Positions 9,150 to 17,919 of a DNA stretch of 64,000 nucleotides are shown here, in pieces. Within the stretch, counting starts at the first letter, position 1. Each line of letters begins with the position of its first letter. The translations under genes were made by a program, and so were the position numbers. Source of the DNA: Acetobacteraceae bacterium (GTDB lineage: Bacteria; Pseudomonadota; Alphaproteobacteria; Acetobacterales; Acetobacteraceae); NCBI GenBank assembly GCA_025354865.1, contig JANXMB010000087.1:1-64000 (forward strand). The letters run 5' to 3'. Under the pieces are notes generated by a model. That model saw only the letters and a list, made by a program, of their open reading frames with translations. It ran no database searches and was not told the origin of the DNA.

Positions 9150-9233
9150 GTGCTGTCGGGTCGCCTGTAAGTTTGCGTCGGGTCGATGTCGCGCAACCCA
9201 GGAGCTCGTCCGGGGCAGCGTCGGAAGGTGGCG

Positions 9234-9262
9234 TTTCTACGCATGCGAACCTCGGGAGTCAA
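9234..9262 (-). promoter_or_regulatory. Sigma70-type promoter of rpsT
   Basis: Reading the minus strand, TTGACT (9262-9257) and TAGAAA (9239-9234) are separated by exactly 17 nt, a near-consensus housekeeping promoter 85 bp upstream of the rpsT start. Confidence 0.7.
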
Positions 9263-9328
9263 GGAACGCGCGCCCACTTTCCACGCATGCCTTCCCGGTT
9301 TCCATGCGCCCGCCTCACGCCGCCCGCC

Positions 9329-10948
9329 TCAGGCAGCGCGGGCCAGAGCGGTGCGGCCCAGGATCAGGTCCGATGCCTTCTCGGCGATCATGATGGTGCC
9401 GGCGTTGGTGTTGCCCGACACCACCGTGGGCATCACCGAGGCATCGACAACGCGCAACCCCTCGATCCCATAGACTCGCAGTTCGGGGTCCACGACCGCC
9501 ATCGGGTCGACGCCCATCTTGCAGGTGCTGGTGGGGTGGAACACCGTCCCGCCGGTCGCCCTGGCATGTTGCAGCCATTGCTCGTCGGTTTGCACCCCAT
9601 CGCCGGGCAGGAATTCCGACGCCACATAGCGGCTCAGATGCGGGGATTGCAGGAGATCCCGAGCGATCTTGAGGCCGCCGACAAGGGCGCGGCGATCGGT
9701 TTCGGCGGCCAGATAGTTTGGTCGCATGGCCGGGGCGGCGGCGGGATCGGGCGATTTCAGGGCGATCTCACCCCGGCTTTCCGGTCGCAACTGGTAGGCG
9801 ATGATTGTGAATCCCGACCATTTATGCAGCCCGTCCTGCGGCCGATCGGCGCTGAACGTGGAGATCGACAGCTTCACGTCCGGCGTCGCCAGCTCCGGCC
9901 GGGTGCGGGCGAACAGCGCCACGGTGGCCGAGATCGCCGCCAGATCGCCCTTCCGCCACAGCAGATACTCCAGCCCGGTGCGCAGCTTCTTCAGCGGGCT
10001 CATCATCGTGTCGTTGACCGTGATGGGCATCGTGCATTTCAGCTTGATCGGGGCGGAGTAGTGGTCCTGCAGGCTTTGCCCCACGCCCGGCAGGTGGTGC
10101 ACGACCGGTATCCCCATCTCCTGCAAATGCGCATGCGGCCCAACCCCCGAGAGCAGGAGTATCTGCGGCGATCCGATCGCGCCGCCGCACAGGATGGTTT
10201 CCTTGCGGCCGCGGGCGATCTTGTCCTGCCCGTTCTGGCGGAACGCGACGCCGATCGCGCGCTTGCCCTCGAATAGGATTTTTTGGGTATGGGCATGGGT
10301 GACCACGCGCAAGTTGGGCCGTTTCATCGCCGGATGCAGGTAGCCGACGGCGGTGGAGCACCGCTTGCCGTTGCGGATCGTGGTCTGATGGTAGCCCACA
10401 CCGTCCTGTTCGGCGCCGTTGAAATCGTCGTTGCGTTGGTAGCCGGCTTCGTTGCAGGCCTTGATGAAGGCCTCGCACAGCGGATGCCCGTCCTGCACGT
10501 CGGACACGCAGAGCGGCCCGCCGGTGGCGTGGAAATCGTCGGCCCCGCGCGTTTGGTGTTCCGCCCGCTTGAAATAGGGCAGCACATCGGACGCCGACCA
10601 CCCGGTGTTGCCGAATTGCCGCCAGAGGTCGAAATCCTCGTTCTGGCCGCGAATGTAGACCATGCCGTTGATCGAGCTGGACCCGCCCAGAACCTTGCCG
10701 CGCGGCCAGAAAATCTTGCGCCCGGCAGCGCCCGGTTCGGGTTCGGTTTCGTAGCACCAGTTCACCTTGGGGTCGGCGAAGGTCTTGCCGAAGCCCAAGG
10801 GGATATGGATCCACATATTGGAGTCGTTGCCCCCGGCCTCCAGCAGCAGGACTTTGGTGTTCGGGTCCTCCGACAGGCGCGCGGCCAGGACGCAGCCGGC
10901 CGATCCGGCCCCCACGACGACGAAATCGGCTTCCAGTGTTTCGGCCAC
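9329..10948 (-). CDS. GMC-family oxidoreductase (choline dehydrogenase-like), paralogue 1
   Basis: A 539-aa flavoenzyme of the glucose-methanol-choline family that oxidises an alcohol with FAD. The N-terminal dinucleotide motif is [19 protein letters not shown], followed by the GMC signature [18 protein letters not shown]. The C-terminal part has [13 protein letters not shown] and [17 protein letters not shown], including the conserved His/Asn substrate-side residues. The GTG at 10948 (GGGGGA upstream) is chosen because it gives exactly the 539-aa length of the adjacent paralogue; the longer frame starts in non-homologous sequence. The two proteins are highly similar, so they arose by tandem duplication. 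Substrate is unknown; no betaine genes are adjacent. Confidence 0.86.
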   Translation of the reverse strand: MAETLEADFVVVGAGSAGCVLAARLSEDPNTKVLLLEAGGNDSNMWIHIPLGFGKTFADPKVNWCYETEPEPGAAGRKIFWPRGKVLGGSSSINGMVYIRGQNEDFDLWRQFGNTGWSASDVLPYFKRAEHQTRGADDFHATGGPLCVSDVQDGHPLCEAFIKACNEAGYQRNDDFNGAEQDGVGYHQTTIRNGKRCSTAVGYLHPAMKRPNLRVVTHAHTQKILFEGKRAIGVAFRQNGQDKIARGRKETILCGGAIGSPQILLLSGVGPHAHLQEMGIPVVHHLPGVGQSLQDHYSAPIKLKCTMPITVNDTMMSPLKKLRTGLEYLLWRKGDLAAISATVALFARTRPELATPDVKLSISTFSADRPQDGLHKWSGFTIIAYQLRPESRGEIALKSPDPAAAPAMRPNYLAAETDRRALVGGLKIARDLLQSPHLSRYVASEFLPGDGVQTDEQWLQHARATGGTVFHPTSTCKMGVDPMAVVDPELRVYGIEGLRVVDASVMPTVVSGNTNAGTIMIAEKASDLILGRTALARAA

Positions 10949-11012
10949 GCTACATCCCCCATTGCAATCCGACCGGCTACTGCCCGCCGCCATCCTGCCC
11001 CCGTTGGGCCAA

Positions 11013-12632
11013 TCAGGCCGCCGCTGCCAGGGGCGCGCGTCCGCGGATCATATCCGCAGCCTTCTCCGCGATCATAATCGTCGGCGCGTTGGTGTTGCCC
11101 GACGCCACCGTCGGCATGATCGACGCATCGGCCACCCGCAAGCCTTCCAGCCCGTGCACCCGCAGTTCCGCGTCCACCACCGCCATCGCGTCCGGCCCCA
11201 TTTTGCACGTACTGGTCTGATGGAACGTGGTGCCTCCGGTCCGGCGGGCATAGTCCAACAATTCGTCGTCCGACTGCACATCCGGCCCGGGCAAATATTC
11301 CGACTCGACGAAGCGCTTCAAATGCGCCGTCTCCAGGAACCGGCGGCACCATTTCAGGCTGTCCACGATCGTCCGTTGGTCCAGCTCCGCCGACAAATAG
11401 TTGGGGAACATCGCCGGGGTGTCGCGCGGATCGGCGCTGCGCAATTTCAGCTCCCCCCGGCTGTCCGGGCGCAACTGGTAACCGATCAGGGTGAAGCCAG
11501 AGAAATCGTGCAGCCCCTTCGCCGGATTGTCGGCGCTGAACGGCGAGAGGGTGAATTTCACATCGGGGGACGCATATTCCGGCCGCGTTTTGGCGAACAA
11601 GGCCACCGGTCCGACGCCCATGGTCAGCGGCCCGCGGCGGCGAAAGATATAGTCCATACCGACGGCCAGCTTGCGAAACTGGCTCTGCATCGTGTCGTTC
11701 AGCGTGATCGCCTGATTGCAGCGCAGCTTCACCGCGCCGGAATAATGGTCCTGCAAACACTGGCCGACGCCCGGCAGGTGGTGCACTGGTTCGATGCCGT
11801 GTTCGCGCAGATGCTCCGCCGGTCCCACGCCCGAGAGCAGCAGGATATGCGGCGAGCCGATGGCGCCGGCGCAGAGCACGACCTCCCGCCGGGCGCGGAT
11901 GAATTTCTTCACGCCGGCTTCCTCGAACGCGACGCCGATCGCCCGCTTGCCCTCGAACACCACGCGTTCCGTCAGCGCTCGGGTTATCACCCGCAGGTTG
12001 GGGCGGTTCATCGCGGGCTTGAGGTAGCCGACCGACGTGGACCAGCGTTTGCCGTCCTTGGTGGTGGTCTGCTGGTAGCCCACGCCTTCCTGCACGCGGC
12101 CGTTGAAATCGTCGTTGCGCGGAAAGCCGAGTTCCACCGCCGCTTCGACGAAGGCGTCGCAGATCGGATGGGTGTAGCGCACGTCCGACACCGCCAGCGG
12201 TCCGTCCGACCCGTGCCAGTCGTCGCCGCCGCGTTCCTGACGCTCCGAGCGCTTGAAATAGGGCAGTACGTCGGCGGCGGACCAGCCGGGATTGCCGAGT
12301 TGGCGCCAGTGGTCGAAATCCTCGTGCTGGCCGCGAATGTAGATCATGCCGTTGATCGAGGAGGAGCCGCCGAGCACCTTGCCGCGCGGCCAATACATGC
12401 GCCGTCCCTGGCTGTCGGGTTCGGTTTCGAACATCCAGTTGACCTTGGGGTCGGCGAAAGTCTTGCCGAAGCCCAGGGGAACGTGGATCCAGAAATGGTT
12501 GTCGTTGCCGCCGGCTTCCAACAGCGCCACTTTGGTGCCGATATCCTCCGACAGGCGGGCAGCCATCGCGCAGCCCGCCGAACCGGCGCCCACGACGACG
12601 TAATCGGCTTCCAATGTATCCGGTGCGGCCAT
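11013..12632 (-). CDS. GMC-family oxidoreductase (choline dehydrogenase-like), paralogue 2
   Basis: A 539-aa FAD alcohol dehydrogenase, tandem paralogue of the gene 64 bp downstream. It shows [37 protein letters not shown], the C-terminal [17 protein letters not shown] and [17 protein letters not shown]. It begins [15 protein letters not shown], like its neighbour. It is first in transcriptional order and the pair probably shares one transcript. Retention of two near-identical-length copies suggests either dosage or divergence in substrate. No electron acceptor or transporter gene is adjacent. Confidence 0.86.
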   Translation of the reverse strand: MAAPDTLEADYVVVGAGSAGCAMAARLSEDIGTKVALLEAGGNDNHFWIHVPLGFGKTFADPKVNWMFETEPDSQGRRMYWPRGKVLGGSSSINGMIYIRGQHEDFDHWRQLGNPGWSAADVLPYFKRSERQERGGDDWHGSDGPLAVSDVRYTHPICDAFVEAAVELGFPRNDDFNGRVQEGVGYQQTTTKDGKRWSTSVGYLKPAMNRPNLRVITRALTERVVFEGKRAIGVAFEEAGVKKFIRARREVVLCAGAIGSPHILLLSGVGPAEHLREHGIEPVHHLPGVGQCLQDHYSGAVKLRCNQAITLNDTMQSQFRKLAVGMDYIFRRRGPLTMGVGPVALFAKTRPEYASPDVKFTLSPFSADNPAKGLHDFSGFTLIGYQLRPDSRGELKLRSADPRDTPAMFPNYLSAELDQRTIVDSLKWCRRFLETAHLKRFVESEYLPGPDVQSDDELLDYARRTGGTTFHQTSTCKMGPDAMAVVDAELRVHGLEGLRVADASIMPTVASGNTNAPTIMIAEKAADMIRGRAPLAAAA

Positions 12633-12724
12633 CTTGCGCTTCCCTTGTTCTTATGTTCGACCCAGACAGTCAGTGTGCGCGGGACGCGGCGGAGCCTCAA
12701 GGGCCTGTCGCGGGGCGCACTTCC

Positions 12725-12770
12725 TAGCGGTCGAAATCAGCCGGACGATGCCGTCTGACTTCGACCGCTA
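12725..12770. repeat. Intergenic imperfect palindrome upstream of the carbamoyltransferase-like gene
   Basis: Two 16-bp arms (12725-12740 and 12755-12770), TAGCGGTCGAAATCAG and CTGACTTCGACCGCTA, match with one mismatch around a 14-nt loop. It lies between divergent genes, 85 bp before the next start. It could be a repeated extragenic palindrome or an operator. Confidence 0.6.
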
Positions 12771-12854
12771 TCCCTTGATTTTGTGGGCCGATTCACCCGA
12801 CTACATCGGATGTTTTCGTCAGGATCGGACCACTAGCGGAAGGTCAGAACGTCG

Positions 12855-14420
12855 ATGTCCGCCATACATGGACGCCACGGTGTCACCCATCCACGCCTGA
12901 GCGCCATGGCTCAGGGCATCGGATACAGGCTTCTGTCCGCCCACGCGGCGCGGCGATCCCTGCTGACCGCCGCCAGCCCTTATGCTCGGGAACGGACGAC
13001 CGCCCTGACCGCGAAACTGGCCCGTGGCGAGACCGCCTGGCTGCTCGGCATCGGTCCGGCCGGCCATAACAGCGGTGTGGCCCTGGTCGAGGTTTCGGCC
13101 GCCGGCGGCGTCAATCCGATCTGCAACAACGAGGAAGAGCGCTACACCGGCATCAAGAACTGCACCGATTTTCCGCAGCACAGTCTGGCAGCGCTGATGC
13201 AGACGGCGGCGGGGATGGGGATTGCGCCGGGCGACATCCATGCCTGCGTGGCCAGTTGGGACTATGTCCAGCTTGCAACGACGCTGTTGGGCGCGGTCGC
13301 GGCCGAACTACCGGCGAGCCGCATCCTGCTGGACCCCGAGCAGTTCGGCGCTATGAACATCAAGCATATTCGTCGTGCAACCCGCGCCCCGGCGCAGGTC
13401 GGGCGGCAATTCGGCCTGCGCGGACCGATGCCGATCGTCGGCATGCGCCACCATGGCAACCACGCCTATTATTCCTATGCCGTCTCACCGTTCGCAACGA
13501 CCGAGGAACCGGTGCTGATCACCGTTATCGACGGGCTTGGCGACGATGGCGCGATCTCGATCTATCTGGCACGCGGCGGCACAATGTCGCTGCTGTACCG
13601 CAACAGCGACATTTTCGATTCGCTCGGCGGCTTCTACAGCATGATCAGCTCCACCCAGGGCGGCTGGACGATCCTGAGCAGCGAGGGCCGCTACATGGGC
13701 GCCGTTGCCTGGGGCGATAGCGACCGGATGACCAATCCGTATTATCGCCAACTGCGGCAGATTTTTCATTTCGCCCCGTCCGGGGAGATACGGCTGAACC
13801 GGGCGCTGGCGAATTGGCCCCGACGCTTGCAGGCGAAACCCTATACCCCGGCCCTGACCGCGATTCTCGGCCCGCCTATTCCACTCGCGAATATGTGGAA
13901 TCCGAAATCGTTGGAAACGATCAATCGGCTGGTGAAATTCGGCGAACCGTTCCGGCCGCTGGCGTCGATGGCGACATTGGCGGCGGCAAAAGCGGTGTGG
14001 GTGCTGGAAGACGGCGCCTCCGACGACGATTGGAACGCCTACAGCTACATGGTGCTGACCGCGCATCCGCGCCCTGGCACCGCCGCTGTCGTGCCGGCGG
14101 TGATCCACTTGGACAATACCAGCCGCATCCAGATCGTGCGCCCGGACACCGACCCCTTCACGCATGCCTATCTGCGGGCAATGGGGCGCCGGGTCGGGGT
14201 GGAGGTCTCGGTCAATACCTCGCTCAACGTCGCCGGGCCGGTGGTGCAGACCCCGGAACAGGCGCTGGAGGCGCTGCGCCGCACCAAGGCGATGGACGGG
14301 ATCGTGATGATCGCCTCGGACGGACGGGCCTTCCTGGCCTGGCATGCGGTCGCAACACCGCCCAAGGATGGCGGGGCGCGGTTGAATAATTGGCTTGCGG
14401 CCTGGCGTCATGGCGGCTGA
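12855..14420 (+). CDS. Carbamoyltransferase-like (NodU/CmcH family) protein lacking its central domain
   Basis: A 521-aa homologue of NodU/CmcH/TobZ O-carbamoyltransferases. Preserved: the N-terminal ASKHA start LGIGPAGHNSGVALVE (64-79), NEEERYTG, the metal-binding HHGNHA (199-204), VIDGLGDDG, and the C-terminal domain REP-like FGEPFRPLASMATL (362-375), AVIHLDNTSRIQIV and SVNTSLNV. Missing: the central GGxALN, the GDAG block and the GxRALGxRSIL motif that normally precede REPFRP. The join falls at MWNPKS (347-352, about 13,893-13,910), as though two NP motifs had been fused in frame. Catalysis is therefore doubtful. Its stop overlaps the next gene by 11 nt. The start could also be the ATG at 12906. 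Confidence 0.72.
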   Translation: MSAIHGRHGVTHPRLSAMAQGIGYRLLSAHAARRSLLTAASPYARERTTALTAKLARGETAWLLGIGPAGHNSGVALVEVSAAGGVNPICNNEEERYTGIKNCTDFPQHSLAALMQTAAGMGIAPGDIHACVASWDYVQLATTLLGAVAAELPASRILLDPEQFGAMNIKHIRRATRAPAQVGRQFGLRGPMPIVGMRHHGNHAYYSYAVSPFATTEEPVLITVIDGLGDDGAISIYLARGGTMSLLYRNSDIFDSLGGFYSMISSTQGGWTILSSEGRYMGAVAWGDSDRMTNPYYRQLRQIFHFAPSGEIRLNRALANWPRRLQAKPYTPALTAILGPPIPLANMWNPKSLETINRLVKFGEPFRPLASMATLAAAKAVWVLEDGASDDDWNAYSYMVLTAHPRPGTAAVVPAVIHLDNTSRIQIVRPDTDPFTHAYLRAMGRRVGVEVSVNTSLNVAGPVVQTPEQALEALRRTKAMDGIVMIASDGRAFLAWHAVATPPKDGGARLNNWLAAWRHGG

Positions 14421-15417
14421 GTTTCTGCCCGACGCGATCGTCGACGCCCTGCGGCGGATGCGCCTGCTGGATGGCGCCACCGCGCGCGGGATACGCCTGA
14501 CGGGCGGCGTGTCGTCGGATATCTGGCGTGTCGATCTGCCGTCCGGGCCGATCTGCATCAAACGCGCGTTGCCCAAACTGCGGGTCGCAGCGGATTGGCA
14601 GGCGCCGGTGGAGCGCAACGTCTACGAAGCCCGCTGGATGCGCCGTGCTGCTGCTGCCGTGGCCGGCTGCGCGCCGGCATTGCTGGGGCAGGACGTCGAT
14701 AGCGGCGCTCTGGCGATGGCGTTTCTGCCGCCCACCGACCATCCGCTGTGGAAGACGCAGTTGCGGGACGGGCACGCCGATCCGACATTCGCCGCAGCGG
14801 TGGCGACGGCCTTGGTTCGCATCCACGCCGCGACGGCGGCCGATCCCACCATTGCCGCCGCATTCCCGACCGACAGCATATTCTACGACATCCGGTTGGA
14901 GCCTTATTTGATCGCAACCGCCCGCGCCCACCCCGATCTGGCGCCCCGACTGCTCGATCTCGTTGCTACGACCCAAGCCAATAAGCGCGCTTTGGTGCAC
15001 GGCGATGTCAGCCCGAAGAACATCCTGGACGGCCCCGATGGACCGGTTTTCCTCGACGCGGAATGCGCTTGGTGGGGCGATCCGGCGTTCGATCTGGCAT
15101 TCTGCCTCAATCATTTGCTGCTGAAATGCCTGTGGACGCCGCCCGCCCGCGACCGTTTCCTGGCCTGCTTCGATGCCATGGTCGCCGCGTATCGGGCCGG
15201 AGTCGCCTGGGAACCGGCGGCGGACACCGAACGCCGGGCGGCGCATCTGCTGCCGGGCCTGTTCCTCGCGCGGGTGGATGGAAAGTCGCCCGTCGAATAC
15301 ATCGCCGCCGAAGCGGACAAAGACCGCGTCCGCCGCGTCGCCCGCCATCTGCTATCCGATCCGCCCGACACGCTCGATGCGATCCGCCGAGCCTGGACTC
15401 AGGAGTTGCGCCGTTGA
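14410..15417 (+). CDS. APH-fold phosphotransferase (aminoglycoside phosphotransferase family)
   Basis: A 335-aa small-molecule kinase. The catalytic loop is HGDVSPKNIL (197-206; Brenner motif with Asp199) and the metal-binding segment is FLDAECAWWGDPAFDLA (214-230), the usual APH/choline-kinase arrangement. An N-terminal lobe with ICIKRALPKL supplies the ATP lysine. The ATG at 14410 overlaps the carbamoyltransferase-like stop, and its own stop overlaps the TTG start of the enolase gene by 4 nt, so it sits inside a coupled operon. The context suggests it phosphorylates a hydroxylated metabolite of that pathway rather than an antibiotic. Confidence 0.82.
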   Translation: MAAEFLPDAIVDALRRMRLLDGATARGIRLTGGVSSDIWRVDLPSGPICIKRALPKLRVAADWQAPVERNVYEARWMRRAAAAVAGCAPALLGQDVDSGALAMAFLPPTDHPLWKTQLRDGHADPTFAAAVATALVRIHAATAADPTIAAAFPTDSIFYDIRLEPYLIATARAHPDLAPRLLDLVATTQANKRALVHGDVSPKNILDGPDGPVFLDAECAWWGDPAFDLAFCLNHLLLKCLWTPPARDRFLACFDAMVAAYRAGVAWEPAADTERRAAHLLPGLFLARVDGKSPVEYIAAEADKDRVRRVARHLLSDPPDTLDAIRRAWTQELRR

Positions 15418-16703
15418 CCGATACCAAGATTGCGTATGTGCACGGACGCCGGGTTTGGGACAGCCGCGGCCGCCCGACGGTGGAGGCCGATGTGATGCTC
15501 GAAAGCGGCGCCGTCGGTCGCGCCATCGCCCCCGCCGGAGCCTCCACCGGCTCGGGGGAGGCGGTGGACCTGCGCGACGGCGGGCCGGCTTTCGGCGGCT
15601 ACGACGTGCGCCAGGCCGTTGTGCATGTGAATGGGGAAATCGCCCGCGCAGTCACTGGGATGGATGCGGCGGATCAGGCGGGGTTGGATCGGGTTCTGAT
15701 CGCGCTCGACGGCACACCCAACAAAAGCCGGCTCGGCGCCAATGCGGTGCTGGCGGTGTCGATGGCCGCCCTGCACGCCGCCGCGCACGAAGCCGGGCAG
15801 CCGCTATTCCGCTACATCGGCGGCCCCGATGCGGCGTTGATTCCGCTACCGCAGATCCAGATTTTCGGCGGCGGCGCGCATGCCGGGCGCCGGGTCGATA
15901 TCCAGGATTTCATGGTGATGTGTCCGGCCGCCGGCAGTTTCGCCGAAGCCCTGGATTGGACGGCCGAGGTCTATCGTCACGCCGGCCTGCTGATGAAGGA
16001 AGCCGGCACCCTGCAAGGCGTCGCCGACGAGGGCGGCTGGTGGCCGGCCTTCGCCACCAACGAACAGGCGCTGGACACCCTGGTGCGCGCGATCGAACGC
16101 GCCGGTTTCCGCCCTGGGGAGCAAGTGGGCATCGCGCTCGATATCGCCGCGTCGGAATTCGGCCGCAACGGGCGCTATAAGCTGGCGCTGGAAGATCGCG
16201 AACTCGATACCGAGGCGATGGTGAAAATGCTGGCCGGCTGGGTCTCCCGCTATCCAGTGCTGTCGATCGAAGACCCGTTGGCGGAAGACGATACCGAGGG
16301 TTTCCGCGCTTTCACCGCCGAGGTCGGTCGCAAGGTGCAGATTGTCGGCGACGATTTCCTGGTCAGCGAGGCATCCCGCGTGCACGCCGCCGCCCGTGTC
16401 GGCGCGGCCAACACCGTGCTGTTGAAGCCGAACCAACGCGGCACCATCACCGAAACGTTGGACGCCTGGGACGCCGCCCGCGCCTGCGGCTACGCTGCCA
16501 TCGTCTCCGCCCGCTCGGGGGAAACCGAAGATACCACCATCGTCCACCTCGCCGTCGGCTGGGGGGTGGGGCAGTTGAAAGTCGGCAGCTTTGCCCGTAG
16601 CGAGCGGATGGCGAAGTGGAACGAGGCGCTGCGGGTGGAAGAAGCCATCGGCGGCAAATCCCGTTTCGCGGGCGGTTCGGTGTTGGGCCGATCGAAGCTA
16701 TGA
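15414..16703 (+). CDS. Divergent enolase paralogue
   Basis: A 429-aa enolase-family protein. Retained: the flexible loop PAGASTGSGEA (41-51), GGGAHAGRRVDIQDFM (152-167), ADEGGWWP with Glu206, the Mg ligands Asp243, Glu286 and Asp313 (ALDIA, IEDP, GDDFL), and Lys338 in LLKPNQRGT. Altered: canonical SHRSGETED is SARSGETED (364-373), replacing the His that binds phosphate or carboxylate, and KVNQIGT is KPNQRGT. Such changes suggest a related but not identical substrate. The start is TTG at 15414 with AGGAG 8 nt upstream and a TTGA overlap with the kinase stop. Its own stop overlaps the dehydrogenase start. It is probably not the cell's glycolytic enolase. Confidence 0.8.
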   Translation: MTDTKIAYVHGRRVWDSRGRPTVEADVMLESGAVGRAIAPAGASTGSGEAVDLRDGGPAFGGYDVRQAVVHVNGEIARAVTGMDAADQAGLDRVLIALDGTPNKSRLGANAVLAVSMAALHAAAHEAGQPLFRYIGGPDAALIPLPQIQIFGGGAHAGRRVDIQDFMVMCPAAGSFAEALDWTAEVYRHAGLLMKEAGTLQGVADEGGWWPAFATNEQALDTLVRAIERAGFRPGEQVGIALDIAASEFGRNGRYKLALEDRELDTEAMVKMLAGWVSRYPVLSIEDPLAEDDTEGFRAFTAEVGRKVQIVGDDFLVSEASRVHAAARVGAANTVLLKPNQRGTITETLDAWDAARACGYAAIVSARSGETEDTTIVHLAVGWGVGQLKVGSFARSERMAKWNEALRVEEAIGGKSRFAGGSVLGRSKL

Positions 16704-17632
16704 ACGTGGTCTTCCACAACAGCGCCGGCCCCGACCTCGCGGCCCGTTTGCGCGCCGTTCCCGGGCTGAACATTGCGATCTGCCCGGAAGACGACGACGC
16801 GCTGCTGCGGCGCCTGCTGCCGACGTGCGAGGTGCTTTGGCACGTGCTGAAACCCTGCACCGCCGCGACGATCGCCGCTGCCCCGCGCCTCGTGCTGATC
16901 CAGAAAATCGGGGTCGGGGTGAACACCATCGACCTGGACGCGGCGAAGGCCCGAGCGATCCCGGTGTGCAATCTGCCGGGTACTAATGCGCGGGCTGTTG
17001 CCGAACTCGCGCTGACTCTGATGCTGGCAACGATCCGCCGCATTCCCCGCTTCGACGCCGGCCTGCGCCAGGGCGTCTGGAGCGACCCGGTGTTGCAGGA
17101 CGGCATCGGCGAGTTGGGCGGGCGCACCGTCGGTCTGGTCGGCTACGGGTCCATTCCGCGCCTGCTGGCCCCGGTTCTCGTGGCACTCGGGTGCCGTATT
17201 CTCTACACCGCGCGCAATCCCGTGCCGGATGCGTTGGGCGAGTACCGCGCCCTCGACGCGTTGCTGGCGGAAGCCGATATTGTCAGCCTGCATATTCCGC
17301 TCACAGAACAAACTGCGCACACGATCGACGCTGCGGCACTGGCGGGGATGAAGCCGGGGGTGGTGCTGATCAATACCGCGCGCGGCGGATTGGTCGATCC
17401 GGCGGCTCTGGCGGCGGCGTTGCGGTCCGGGCATCTCGGCGGTGCCGGCCTGGATGTTTTCGCGAACGAGCCGCTGGACCGCGCCGATCCCTTGCTCGCT
17501 CTGCCGAATGTCGTTGCCACACCGCATATCGCGTGGTTGACGACCGGCACCTTCGATCGCAGCTTCGCGATCGCAGCGGAAAACTGCCGCCGGATTGCTG
17601 CCGGGGAGGCATTGTTGCATCGGGTTTGCTGA
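16700..17632 (+). CDS. D-isomer-type 2-hydroxyacid dehydrogenase
   Basis: A 310-aa NAD(P)-dependent dehydrogenase of the SerA/glycerate dehydrogenase superfamily. The catalytic triad is present: Arg228 in NTARGG, Glu257 in FANEPLD and His276 in TPHIAW. The nucleotide-binding loop reads GYGSIP (148-153), where the family has GxGxxG; Pro in place of the last Gly is unusual. ATG at 16700 overlaps the enolase stop by 4 nt. It presumably interconverts a 2-keto and 2-hydroxy acid in the same pathway as the enolase and APH-fold kinase. Confidence 0.83.
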   Translation: MNVVFHNSAGPDLAARLRAVPGLNIAICPEDDDALLRRLLPTCEVLWHVLKPCTAATIAAAPRLVLIQKIGVGVNTIDLDAAKARAIPVCNLPGTNARAVAELALTLMLATIRRIPRFDAGLRQGVWSDPVLQDGIGELGGRTVGLVGYGSIPRLLAPVLVALGCRILYTARNPVPDALGEYRALDALLAEADIVSLHIPLTEQTAHTIDAAALAGMKPGVVLINTARGGLVDPAALAAALRSGHLGGAGLDVFANEPLDRADPLLALPNVVATPHIAWLTTGTFDRSFAIAAENCRRIAAGEALLHRVC

Positions 17633-17663
17633 ACCAATGGAAACGCCAAGGAGGGTATCCCGC

Positions 17664-17771
17664 ATGAGGCATTTTCGGTCGATCGACGCTATCGTCGGTT
17701 TCCGCGCGGATGGCAGCACGCGGGCGTGGTTCGGCAAGGCGACCGACGCCGGCATCTCCGCCTGTCCTTGA
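17664..17771 (+). CDS. Small 35-aa ORF with a strong ribosome-binding site
   Basis: Encodes MRHFRSIDAIVGFRADGS followed by a 17-residue tail ending in ISACP. AAGGAGGG lies 8-9 nt before the ATG, one of the strongest Shine-Dalgarno sequences in the window, and the gap to the upstream dehydrogenase is only 31 nt. No family is recognised. It may be a genuine small protein, or the 5' remnant of a gene truncated where the palindromic element at 17801-17918 begins. Confidence 0.45.
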   Translation: MRHFRSIDAIVGFRADGSTRAWFGKATDAGISACP

Positions 17772-17800
17772 TCGGGGAACGCCGCCGCGAGCGTCCCTAG

Positions 17801-17918
17801 AGCGTGATCGCTTGAGGTTGACTTCAACCTCGGGCGTGAATCACCCTCTCAAACAAAGGCTTAGACCATGATCCAACGCCGAGATCGCGTGCGACCTCAA
17901 ACGATCATGGTCTAAGCC
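17801..17918. repeat. Nested palindromic (REP/MITE-like) intergenic element
   Basis: A perfect 16-bp inverted repeat (17858-17873 / 17903-17918, GGCTTAGACCATGATC arms) is preceded by a second perfect hairpin with 8-bp arms (17814-17821 / 17824-17831). In addition, TGATCGCTTGAGGT near 17805 is complementary with one mismatch to ACCTCAAACGATCA near 17894, so the two palindromes interlock. It encodes nothing and ends 2 bp before the kinase start. Confidence 0.65.
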
Positions 17919-17919
17919 A

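Noticed and set aside
13485-14618. 377-codon minus-strand frame opposite the carbamoyltransferase-like gene
   Set aside because: Arg/His-rich shadow without motifs; the sense strand has clear family motifs on both sides of the deletion junction.
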